Part shown: positions 54,085 to 62,310 of the stretch, piece by piece
Position numbering within the stretch: position 1 is the first letter of the stretch
Layout of the letters: each line of letters begins with the position of its first letter
Source: Streptomyces sulphureus DSM 40104
GTDB lineage: Bacteria; Actinomycetota; Actinomycetes; Streptomycetales; Streptomycetaceae
Assembly (NCBI RefSeq): GCF_000381025.1
Contig: NZ_KB905818.1
Coordinates: 248,001-312,000, forward strand
DNA: 64,000 nt
Reading direction: 5' to 3'
Made by a program: the position numbers and the translations under genes
Notes under the pieces: model-generated
Told to the model about the DNA's origin: nothing
The model's input: only the letters and a program-made list of their open reading frames with translations
Databases searched by the model: none

Positions 54085-55023
54085 TCAGCCCGGTACCTGC
54101 ACAGGCTCCGCGAGGACGCAAAGGTGCTGGACGACGCGGTAGCCGGAGCGTGCGAACGTCTTCGCCATCCGCGTGTTGCCGACGTCCGTCGCGGCCGCGA
54201 TCCGCTCGGCGCCCTCCGCCGCCATCCGCGCCGTGCACGCGGCGAGCAGCTCGGCCGAGTAGCCGCGTCCGCGGTGCTCGGGCAGGACGCCGATGAAGCC
54301 GACGGCGAAGCCGCCGGGGTTGCGTCCGGGTACGTGCAGGCCCGCGAGTTCGCCGTGCGGTGTGTAGGCGATCTGCCACCACCTGCGTGCGGAGTCGAGC
54401 CAGTCGAAAAAGTCCAACTCGTCGCGTGCGGCATGCTCGATCCCGCCCGCCGCCACGGCGCGGCGGGCGTGGGCGTCGCGTGTGTCGCGGTGGATCTCGC
54501 GCAGGGCGCCGAGTACGGACTCGTCGTCGGCGGGCGGTGCGAGGACGAGACTGCCCGTGCGCGGTGGGAGCCCGTCGCGGGGCGTCCATTCGTACCGGAA
54601 GCGTTCGACGACGAACTCGCGGCCGGCCGCGGTACAGGCGGCGATGCGCGCCTCGGCCGCCGCGTGCACCAGGGGGTCCGTGCGCCAGCCGGGGGGCAGG
54701 AGCAGCTCGTACGGGGTGGGGAAGGGGAGCGCCGTCAGCAGGCGTACGCCGGCCTCGTGTTCGCCCGGTGCGAGGTCGAACCAGTCGAGGAGGACGGGGC
54801 GTCGGTCCTGCGGGGCCGCCCGCAGCGCCGCGCGTGCGACGACGCGTCCTTCGCGCTCGGCGACGAAGGTCCACTCGGGACGGTACGCGCCGCCCTCGGC
54901 GAGGGTGGCGTAACGGCGGCCGAGCAGTGGGGGGCCGAGGCGGTCGAGTGCCGGATGGTCGAGCGAGGTGAAGACGGTGCGCGCCTCGGGTTCCGTGAGT
55001 GCGCGGACGAGCGTTTGCGACAA
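54085..55023 (-). CDS. GNAT family N-acetyltransferase
   Basis: In this 312-residue protein the C-terminal acetyl-CoA-binding core is clear: GGFAVGFIGVLPEHRGRGYS (about 240-259, motif A R-G-x-G-x), ELLAACTARMAAEGAERIA, ATDVGNTRMAKTFARSGYRV. The first ~200 residues form another, weaker GNAT-like domain. The substrate is unknown. A TTG at 55023 is the likely start because GAGG lies 7 nt upstream. A tiny ORF with a strong ribosome binding site lies 53 bp upstream on the same strand. Confidence 0.85.
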   Translation of the reverse strand: MSQTLVRALTEPEARTVFTSLDHPALDRLGPPLLGRRYATLAEGGAYRPEWTFVAEREGRVVARAALRAAPQDRRPVLLDWFDLAPGEHEAGVRLLTALPFPTPYELLLPPGWRTDPLVHAAAEARIAACTAAGREFVVERFRYEWTPRDGLPPRTGSLVLAPPADDESVLGALREIHRDTRDAHARRAVAAGGIEHAARDELDFFDWLDSARRWWQIAYTPHGELAGLHVPGRNPGGFAVGFIGVLPEHRGRGYSAELLAACTARMAAEGAERIAAATDVGNTRMAKTFARSGYRVVQHLCVLAEPVQVPG

Positions 55024-55076
55024 GGGATGTCCTCAGGGAGTGCGGAGCTCCCCGGCGCGGTGCGGCCTCCGGACGA

Positions 55077-55142
55077 TCAGACGGTCCGCCGCGCGGGCGC
55101 CGTGACGGGAGCGTGGGTGTGCGACTCGGTGGTGTGGGCCAT
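55077..55142 (-). CDS. Possible 21-codon leader ORF upstream of the GNAT gene
   Basis: The frame MAHTTESHTHAPVTAPARRT V then stop (21 codons) has GGGAGG 8 nt before its ATG, better than most genes here. It is rich in Thr, His and Ala, and lies 53 bp before the GNAT start. It might be a leader peptide or a stand-alone micropeptide; chance is also possible. No match is known to me. Confidence 0.4.
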   Translation of the reverse strand: MAHTTESHTHAPVTAPARRTV

Positions 55143-55407
55143 CGCTACCGCCTCCCTTCCGACTCCCGTGACGCGTACCGCCGTTCTGCGGCCGCGGTCG
55201 TGAACCTGGCAGCCGTGCCCGGCGGCGCGCATCGGGTTTCTGCGACCTCCGCCGGGCTGCCCGGCGAACGTCCCACGTGTGGACTCCCGGACCGTGCGAC
55301 CGGGTCGGCGGGCGCGCCGGAACACCGGCGTGACGGCGCCGCCGTCCGGCGGTGCGAAATGCGGCCCCGGAGCCGGCAGCATGGCCGGAACCCACCGGGG
55401 CCGGTTG

Positions 55408-56838
55408 TCACTCGGCGGCCCGCACCGTCTCCTCCGGTACGCCCATCCGCGCCCGGAGCCGGGCTTCGGCGTCGGCCCCCGGGACGATCCGGGGCAGGCG
55501 CCACAGGAGCAGTGCCCCGGCCACCCACCAGGCGCCGACGATCAGCCACTCGGCGGGCCACTCCAACGCGGCGCTCATGCCCGGCAGATAGAGCACCCCG
55601 AGCCCGACGGTCAGCACCAGCGCGGCGGCCCCGGTGACCTTCCCGGCCGCCGTACGGAACGGCCGCTCCATCTCCGGCTCCCGCCTGCGCAGCACGAGGA
55701 AGCAGACGACCACGACGAGGTAGCCGACGACGATGTTGATACCGCCCGCGTTCACCAGCCAGTTGAGCATCGATTCGCCGAAGAACGGTGCCACGGCCGA
55801 GAGTCCGCCGACGAAGAGCACCGCGTTCGCCGGCGTGCGGAACCGCGGATGCAGCCGCCCGAACCAGGCCGGCACCATCCCGGAGGACGCCATCGCGTAG
55901 AGGAGCCGGCTGCCGCCGATGAGGAACGCGTTCCAGCTCGTGACGATCCCCGCGATGCCGCCGACGACGAGGAGGTCCCCCATGAGCGCGCTGCCCCAGA
56001 GCCGTTCCATCGCCTCGGCCGTGGCGAGGTCGGCCCCCGCGAGGTCCGCGCCCCCGAGTCCGGAGCCGACGGTGAGCATGATCAGCGCGTACCAGGCGAC
56101 GGCGCACCCGACCGAGACGACGAGCAGCTTGCCGACCTGGCGCTGCGGGATCTTGACCTCGGAGGCGGACTGCGGGATGACGTCGAAGCCGACGAAAAGG
56201 AAGGGCACGGCGACGAGCACGGCGGCGAGCCCGTCGAGGCCGCCGCGGAAGAGCGGCTGCATCGTCTCGGTCGAGCCGCCGGTGAGAGAGCCCAGCAGCA
56301 GGAGCGCGCCGACGGCGAGCAGGAAGAGCACCGCGACGGTCTGGAAGACGCTCGCGGGGCGGATGCCCACGTAGTTGAGGAGGGTGATGAGGACAGCCGA
56401 GCCCGCGCCGACGGCCACCCAGGTGGCCTGCACGTCGTACCCGCCGAGCGTCCAGAGGTGCCCTGTCGCCATGTCCGGGAAGAGCGCGAGCGCCGTCTGG
56501 GGGAGTGCGACGGCCTCGAAGGCGGCGACGGAGACGTAGCCGAGGACGAGCGCCCAGGAGGCGGTGAAAGCGCCGCGCGCGCCCAGCGCCCGCAGCCCGT
56601 AGTGGTGTTCGCCGCCCGCGTGCGGCATCGCCGAGACGAGCTCCGCGTAGCAGAGCCCCACGAGCGCCATCACGAGGCCGCCGAGGACGAAGGCGAGCGC
56701 CGCACCGCCGGGCCCGGCGTCCGCGAGGAAGTCGGAGGTGAGGACGACCCAGCCGAAGCCGATCATCGCGCCGAAGGCGAGGGCAAGGACGTCTCCGCGC
56801 CCCAACACCCGCAGTAGACCAGTGTTGTTGGTTGCCAT
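55408..56838 (-). CDS. APC family amino acid/amine permease
   Basis: The 476-residue membrane protein of the amino acid-polyamine-organocation type has GRGDVLALAFGAMIGFGWVV (first span with the unwound G-rich site), FVLGGLVMALVGLCYAELVS, ASWALVLGYVSVAAFEAVAL and FVGFDVIPQSASEVKIPQRQ, with about 12 spans. The substrate is unknown; amines or amino acids are typical. Start ATG at 56838 (MATNNTGLLRVLGRGD); the ribosome binding site is weak, so it could start a few codons upstream. Same strand as treY, 128 bp downstream. Confidence 0.9.
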   Translation of the reverse strand: MATNNTGLLRVLGRGDVLALAFGAMIGFGWVVLTSDFLADAGPGGAALAFVLGGLVMALVGLCYAELVSAMPHAGGEHHYGLRALGARGAFTASWALVLGYVSVAAFEAVALPQTALALFPDMATGHLWTLGGYDVQATWVAVGAGSAVLITLLNYVGIRPASVFQTVAVLFLLAVGALLLLGSLTGGSTETMQPLFRGGLDGLAAVLVAVPFLFVGFDVIPQSASEVKIPQRQVGKLLVVSVGCAVAWYALIMLTVGSGLGGADLAGADLATAEAMERLWGSALMGDLLVVGGIAGIVTSWNAFLIGGSRLLYAMASSGMVPAWFGRLHPRFRTPANAVLFVGGLSAVAPFFGESMLNWLVNAGGINIVVGYLVVVVCFLVLRRREPEMERPFRTAAGKVTGAAALVLTVGLGVLYLPGMSAALEWPAEWLIVGAWWVAGALLLWRLPRIVPGADAEARLRARMGVPEETVRAAE

Positions 56839-56966
56839 GCGGGTCAGTGCAGCGCAGCCGCTTTTCCGAGGCCAGACCCGGTACGTGACGGGAGTGTGAA
56901 AGCGTTGCCGGAGTCGCTGTCCTCGGCCGGTCGACGGGCGGGCGCCGTACTGCTGCCGGCTACGGG

Positions 56967-59528
56967 TCAGGCGCGGACGAGGAGCGCCACGGGGGAGTCG
57001 GCGAGGAGCTCCTGGAGCGGCACGGACCCGCCGAGCGGCGCGCCGCCGCCCGCCGCGTGCCGCCAGCGCCCGGCCGGCAGCGGAAGCCGCGTCCCGCGCC
57101 ACCCGCCGCTCGCCCGCAGGCGGTGCGAGAGCCGCGTCGCGACGGTGAGCGCCCCGCCTCCGCGGACGAACGCCAGACAGTGCCCGGCGGCGGGACCCTC
57201 GGCCCGCTGCGGCGTGTGGCCGCCGGTGCCGGGCGCGAACCAGTCGCGGTGCCGCGCGCGGAGCCGGAGCGCCGCCGCCGTCAACCGCAACTTTTCGACG
57301 GCGAGTTCGTTCTCCGGGTGCGGGCGCTGCTGCACGGGCGCGAGGACCTGTTCCGCCGCTTCGAGCGCCTGGAGCGTGTGCATACCGGGCGGGACCGGGT
57401 CGCGGTTGTCCGGGTCGACGAGCGTGCGGTACAGGCGCTCGGTGCCCTGGTAGAGGTCGGGCACGCCCGGCATCGTGAGGTGGACGAGCGTCATGCCGAG
57501 CACGTTGGCGCGGGTGTGCGGGGCGAGTTCGGCGACGAGCGCGGCGAGCGCGCCCGTGGGGTGCGCGGCGCGCTCGGCCACCTGCGCCGCGAGGCGTGCG
57601 AGGTGCTCCTCGTAACCCGTGTCGGGCGCGGTCCAGTCGGTGTGCAGCGCCGCCTCCCGTGCCGACGTCAGCAGCGCGTTCGTGAGGCGCTGCACGTACG
57701 TGGGCCTGCCGGGTGCCTGCGGCACGACGCTTCCGAGGCCGAACGCGGTCTGCCAGGCCACCCAGTTGAGGCGCGGGTCCGGCAGCTCGTACCGCGCTGC
57801 GCCGGAAGGGTCTCCCGGTGCCGAGCCGAGCGGTACGGACATCCTGCTGAGGAACTCGCCCCAGCGGCACGGGCATTCGGCGAGCACGGCGATCGCCGCG
57901 CGCACGTCGGCGCTGTGCTTGGTGTCGTGCGTGGAGAGGACGGTGCCGCTCGCCGGCCACTCCCGCTGGAGCCGCCCGCAGTAGGCGTGGAACCGCTCGG
58001 GTGCGACGGCGGGTTCCCCTGGCTCCGCACCGACCTCGCAGGCGGAGAGGAGCGGCGTGTAGCGGCAACCCGCCCTGTCCGCGCCGGACTTGGCCCGTAG
58101 TGCCGCACTGAGCTGCGCGAACCCCGCGGCGAAGGCGCGCCGCTCCGGTCCGTCCCCGAGCCGGCCGAGCGCCAGGTCGCGCAGCGGACCGAGCGCGGCG
58201 GCGCCCTCGTGCGGCAGCGCGGTGCGCGCGGCGCTCGACGCCGCCTCCACGCGCGCGGCGTCGGCGGTGCTGGGCGGCGCCCCCGGTGCCGCGTACGGGC
58301 GGGAGACCGGGAGCCGCACGAGCATTTCGACGAGCGCGGGGCGGAGCGCGTCGCCCGCGGGCGAAGGCAGCCCCGCCTCCTCGCAGGCGCGCGTCGCGCG
58401 GCGGGCGAGCCGTTCGCGCTCGGCCGCGAGCCCCTCGGCGAGGACCTCGCGCGTGGCCCGCTCGGCCGTGGGCGCCCACTCGCCTCCCGCGTCGGGCGCG
58501 GCCCCGGTCAACCGGACGTGGAGCGCTGCGAGTTCGGCCTGCCCCTCGCCGTCCGTGAAGACGCCGTCGATGTGGCGCAGCGCGTCGTAGCCGGTGGTTC
58601 CGGAGACCGGCCAGGTGCGCGGCAGCTCTTCCCGGTCGCCGAGGACCTTTTCCACGACCGTCCAGCAGCCGCCGGTGCGGTGCTCCAGCCGGCGGAGGTA
58701 CGCCTCCGGTTCTGCGAGCCCGTCGGGGTGGTCGACCCGCACCCCGTCGACGGTGCCGTCGCGGACGAGGCGGACGACGGTCGCATGGGTCGCGTCGAAG
58801 ACCTGCGGATGCTCGACGCGCAGCCCGATCAGCTCCCGGACGGTGAGGAACCTGCGGTAGTTGAGCGCCGAGTCGGCGGTGTCCCGGCGGACGGGCCGGT
58901 AGTGCTGCGCGTCCACGAGCGCGGCCGTCTCCATCCCCTCGGTGCCGGGTGCGAGCGGCAGCACCCGCTCCCCGTACCGCAGGACTCCGGACTCCGGTAC
59001 CAGCCGCGCCAGCTCCTCCTCCGGCGGCCCGTCGAGCACGGGGAGGACGAGGCGCCCGCCGCCCGCCTCCCAGTCGACGTCGAACCAGTGCGCGTAGGGC
59101 GAGGCAGGCCCGTGGCGCAGCAGCTCCCACAGGGGGCGGTTGAGGCGCGTGTCCGGCGGGAGCGCCATGTGGTTCGGCACGATGTCGACGACGATGCCGA
59201 GGCCGTGCTCGTGCGCGGTCCGCGCCAGCCGCCGCAGCTCCGCCTCACCGCCCAACTCCTCGCGCACCGTGCCGTGTCCGACGACGTCGTACCCGTGCCG
59301 CGAGCCCGGCACCGCGTCGAGGACGGGCGAGAGGTGGAGGTGCGAGACGCCGAGCCGGGCGAGGTAGGGGACGGCCCCGGCGGCCTCGGCGAAGCCGTAG
59401 CCGGGCTGGAGCTGGAGGCGGTAGGTGGCGCTCGGGATGCGGGGCGGCACGCGTGGCGGCCCGGAGGCGGGACGCGTCCGGGACGGTGCGGAGGCCGCTG
59501 CCGTGGGGGGTGTGTCTGGGGCGTCCAT
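56967..59528 (-). CDS. treY: Malto-oligosyltrehalose synthase
   Basis: The 853-residue GH13 enzyme turns the reducing end of maltodextrins into a trehalosyl unit. Catalytic features are the nucleophile Asp in DGVRVDHPDGLAEPEAYLRR (about 260), the acid Glu in WTVVEKVLGDREELPRTWPV (about 290), STHDTKHSADVRAAI (about 533) and MPGVPDLYQGTERLYRTLVD. IPSATYRLQLQPGYGFAEAA is the standard start of the domain. About 30 low-complexity residues precede it from the ATG at 59528. GlgX lies upstream on the same strand, but treZ, needed to release trehalose, is not in the window. Confidence 0.95.
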   Translation of the reverse strand: MDAPDTPPTAAASAPSRTRPASGPPRVPPRIPSATYRLQLQPGYGFAEAAGAVPYLARLGVSHLHLSPVLDAVPGSRHGYDVVGHGTVREELGGEAELRRLARTAHEHGLGIVVDIVPNHMALPPDTRLNRPLWELLRHGPASPYAHWFDVDWEAGGGRLVLPVLDGPPEEELARLVPESGVLRYGERVLPLAPGTEGMETAALVDAQHYRPVRRDTADSALNYRRFLTVRELIGLRVEHPQVFDATHATVVRLVRDGTVDGVRVDHPDGLAEPEAYLRRLEHRTGGCWTVVEKVLGDREELPRTWPVSGTTGYDALRHIDGVFTDGEGQAELAALHVRLTGAAPDAGGEWAPTAERATREVLAEGLAAERERLARRATRACEEAGLPSPAGDALRPALVEMLVRLPVSRPYAAPGAPPSTADAARVEAASSAARTALPHEGAAALGPLRDLALGRLGDGPERRAFAAGFAQLSAALRAKSGADRAGCRYTPLLSACEVGAEPGEPAVAPERFHAYCGRLQREWPASGTVLSTHDTKHSADVRAAIAVLAECPCRWGEFLSRMSVPLGSAPGDPSGAARYELPDPRLNWVAWQTAFGLGSVVPQAPGRPTYVQRLTNALLTSAREAALHTDWTAPDTGYEEHLARLAAQVAERAAHPTGALAALVAELAPHTRANVLGMTLVHLTMPGVPDLYQGTERLYRTLVDPDNRDPVPPGMHTLQALEAAEQVLAPVQQRPHPENELAVEKLRLTAAALRLRARHRDWFAPGTGGHTPQRAEGPAAGHCLAFVRGGGALTVATRLSHRLRASGGWRGTRLPLPAGRWRHAAGGGAPLGGSVPLQELLADSPVALLVRA

Positions 59529-59785
59529 GGCCGTTATTCTCCCGGTGTCTTCCGCTCCCGCCCGGTTTGCGTGGTGGTGGGCGCCGCGCTCTCGGCCGCG
59601 CGAGCGGTGCGCGAGGGCGGGCGGCAGCCACGCGACGGGAGCCCAACCACCCTGTGACGGCGCGACGTTGGGCGTAACTGGCCGGGCGTGCGGCGACGGG
59701 CGACCGTGCCGGAGACGCCGACACGCCTGCCGTCTCCGCGCTTCCTGCCGGCCCGTGCGAGGTCCGGCAGGCGCGGGCGAGCGCC

Positions 59786-61957
59786 TCAGCCCCTCCGCCG
59801 CAGGACGACGAGGCTCCGATCGAGGAGGGCTAGGCGGTCTCCGCCCTGGAGCGGTGCGGGCCCCGCGGGCGGCAGTCCGCTCTCGTACGCCGTGTCGACG
59901 ACGGGAATCCAGCCGCCGCCCAACGCGCTCGGCACCGTGAACTCCAAGGACGTGCGCCCGGTGTTGAAGAGGAGGAGGAAGTCGTCGTCGGTGACGCGCT
60001 CGCCGCGGTGCCCGGGCTCGGAGATGGCGTGGCCGTTGAGGAGGACCCCGAGCGAGCGGGCGGTCGAGGTCTGCCAGTCCTGCTGGGTCATCTCGCGGCC
60101 CTCGTGGGTGTACCAGGCGATGTCGGAGAGGCCGCCGTCCGCGCTGCCCAGCGGCGCGCCCTGGAAGAACCTGCGCCGGCGGAAGACCGGGTGCGCGCGC
60201 CGGAGGCGCACCATCGCGCGGACGTAGGCGAGCAGTTGGCGGGGCGCGCCGTGCGTCGAGCCGCCGAGGCCCCGGCGCGGGACGGGCTCCTCGGCCCCGC
60301 CCTCCGCACCGTCGGGCCAGTGCACCCACGAGACCTCGCTGTCCTGGCAGTACGCGTTGTTGTTGCCCCGCTGGGTGCGGGCGAACTCGTCGCCGTGGGA
60401 GAGCATCGGGACGCCCTGCGAGAGGAGGAGCGTCGCGAGGAGGTTGCGCATCTGGCGCCTGCGGAGGCGCAGCACCTCGGGGTCGTCCGTCGCGCCCTCG
60501 GCGCCGCAGTTCCAGGAGCGGTTGCTGCTCTCGCCGTCGCGGTTCTCCTCGCCGTTGGCCTCGTTGTGCTTCTGGTCGTAGGAGACGAGGTCGTGGAGGG
60601 TGAAGCCGTCGTGGCAGGTGACGAAGTTGACGGAGGCGAGGGGGCGGCGCCCGTCGTTCTGGTAGAGGTCGCTCGAACCCGTCAGCCGTGAGCCGAACTC
60701 GGCGAGCGCCCGGGGCTCGCCGCGCCACAGGTCGCGGACGGTGTCCCGGTACCGGCCGTTCCACTCCGTCCACAGCGGCGGGAAGTTCCCCACCTGGTAG
60801 CCGCCCTCGCCGAGGTCCCAGGGCTCGGCGATCAGCTTCACCTGGCTGACGACGGGGTCCTGCTGCACCAGGTCGAAGAACGAGGAGAGCCGGTCCACCT
60901 CGTGGAACTGCCGTGCGAGCGTGGCCGCCAGGTCGAAGCGGAACCCGTCCACGTGCATCTCGCCGACCCAGTAGCGGAGCGAGTCCATGATCAGTTGCAG
61001 GACGTGGGGACTGCGCATCAGCAGCGAGTTGCCGGTCCCCGTGGTGTCGGTGTAGTGGCGGCGGTCCTCGGCGAGGCGGTAGTACGACGCGTTGTCGAGA
61101 CCGCGGAAGGAGAGCGTCGGGCCGAGATGGTTCCCCTCGGCCGTGTGGTTGTAGACGACGTCGAGGATCACCTCGATCCCGGCGCGGTGGAGCTCCTGGA
61201 CGGCCCGCTTGAACTCGGTGACCTGCTGCCCGCGGTCGCCGCTGGAGGAGTAGCCGTTGTGCGGGGCGAAGAAGCCGATCGTGTTGTAGCCCCAGTAGTT
61301 GCTGAGCCCCGCGTCGGCGAGCCTGTGGTCGGTGACGAACTGGTGGACGGGCATCAGCTCCAGCGCCGTGACGCCGAGTTGGACGAGGTGGTCGACCACC
61401 GCCGGGTGCCCGAGCGCCGCGTAGCTGCCGCGGAGCTCTTCGGGGAGCGCGGGGTGGAGCATGGTGAGGCCCTTGACGTGGGACTCGTAGAGGACGGTGC
61501 GGTGCCAGTCGGTGCGCGGCGGACGGTCGTCACCCCAGTCGAAGTACGGGTTGACGACGACGGACGCCATCGTGTGCGGCGCGGAGTCGAGATCGTTGCG
61601 GCGGTCGGGGTCCGCGAAGCGGTGGCCGTAGACGGCCTCGTCCCAGTCGACGGTGCCGCTGACGGCCTTGGCGTACGGGTCGAGGAGCAGCTTGGCGCTG
61701 TTGCACCGCTCGCCGCGTTCGGGCGCGTAGGGGCCGTGGACGCGGAAGCCGTACCGCTGCCCGGGGAGGACCCCCGGCAGGTAGGCGTGGCGGACGAAGC
61801 CGTCCGACTCGCGGAGCTCGACGGCCGTCTCGCTGCCGTCGTCGTGCAGGAGGCACAGCTCGACACGGTCGGCGGCCTCGGAGAAGACGGCGAAGTTGGT
61901 GCCGGCGCCGTCGTAGGTGGCGCCCCGTGGGTACGCCTTTCCCGGCCATACCTGCAT
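59786..61957 (-). CDS. glgX: Glycogen debranching enzyme GlgX/TreX
   Basis: The 723-residue GH13 isoamylase-type enzyme removes alpha-1,6 branches from glycogen or limit dextrins. It has an N-terminal CBM48 region (about 10-100) and GH13 motifs DVVYNHTAEGNHLGPTLSFR, the nucleophile in HVDGFRFDLAATLARQF (about 337), the acid Glu in KLIAEPWDLGEGGYQVGNFP (about 372) and FVTCHDGFTLHDLVSYDQKH (about 449). The ATG at 61957 (MQVWPGKAYPRG) is the standard start. It supplies linear chains to TreY, encoded 257 bp downstream. A G-rich hairpin lies in its upstream region. Confidence 0.95.
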   Translation of the reverse strand: MQVWPGKAYPRGATYDGAGTNFAVFSEAADRVELCLLHDDGSETAVELRESDGFVRHAYLPGVLPGQRYGFRVHGPYAPERGERCNSAKLLLDPYAKAVSGTVDWDEAVYGHRFADPDRRNDLDSAPHTMASVVVNPYFDWGDDRPPRTDWHRTVLYESHVKGLTMLHPALPEELRGSYAALGHPAVVDHLVQLGVTALELMPVHQFVTDHRLADAGLSNYWGYNTIGFFAPHNGYSSSGDRGQQVTEFKRAVQELHRAGIEVILDVVYNHTAEGNHLGPTLSFRGLDNASYYRLAEDRRHYTDTTGTGNSLLMRSPHVLQLIMDSLRYWVGEMHVDGFRFDLAATLARQFHEVDRLSSFFDLVQQDPVVSQVKLIAEPWDLGEGGYQVGNFPPLWTEWNGRYRDTVRDLWRGEPRALAEFGSRLTGSSDLYQNDGRRPLASVNFVTCHDGFTLHDLVSYDQKHNEANGEENRDGESSNRSWNCGAEGATDDPEVLRLRRRQMRNLLATLLLSQGVPMLSHGDEFARTQRGNNNAYCQDSEVSWVHWPDGAEGGAEEPVPRRGLGGSTHGAPRQLLAYVRAMVRLRRAHPVFRRRRFFQGAPLGSADGGLSDIAWYTHEGREMTQQDWQTSTARSLGVLLNGHAISEPGHRGERVTDDDFLLLFNTGRTSLEFTVPSALGGGWIPVVDTAYESGLPPAGPAPLQGGDRLALLDRSLVVLRRRG

Positions 61958-62310
61958 GGCGTTGCCTCTTCCCGGTCGTGCCGTCGTGGTCGCCCGCAGC
62001 CCCGCGCTGCGCCGCGTGTGCGCGGGCGGGGCGGGGTGCGCGGGGGGCGCGCACCCTGCGGGGTGCCTCCCGGACGGCCTTCGCCGCGCCGAGCCGGTAC
62101 GGCAGCTCCGCTGCCGCCGCGCCGGCTTCGGCGGGGAGGTCACCTGCACAGTACTGGCACAGGTCGGAAACCCACGCGTTATCTGCCCGCGTGCGGTGGC
62201 TGTTGCGGCAGAAGTCGACGTTGATTCGTCGCAGAGGTTCGGGTGCACCGCGTCCGGGTGCGCAGTAGTCTTCCTTGATCGAACAGCGGGGCGCGGAAGG
62301 CGGTGCACAG
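61958..62310. other. Divergent intergenic region between glgX and the HEPN-family gene
   Basis: About 353 bp with no gene. It contains a G-run block and hairpin at 62024-62056. Nearer the HEPN gene it has TTGATC/GAACAG-type sequence, but no promoter can be assigned with confidence. Confidence 0.55.
62024..62056. repeat. G-run cluster and 9-bp hairpin upstream of glgX
   Basis: On the plus strand, runs of 3, 4, 4 and 6 G (GGGCGGGGCGGGG then TGCGC then GGGGGG, 62024-62047) fit a G-quadruplex pattern. GGGTGCGCG (62034-62042) also pairs with CGCGCACCC (62048-62056) around five G. It lies 77-99 bp before the glgX start and could form either structure. Confidence 0.45.
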
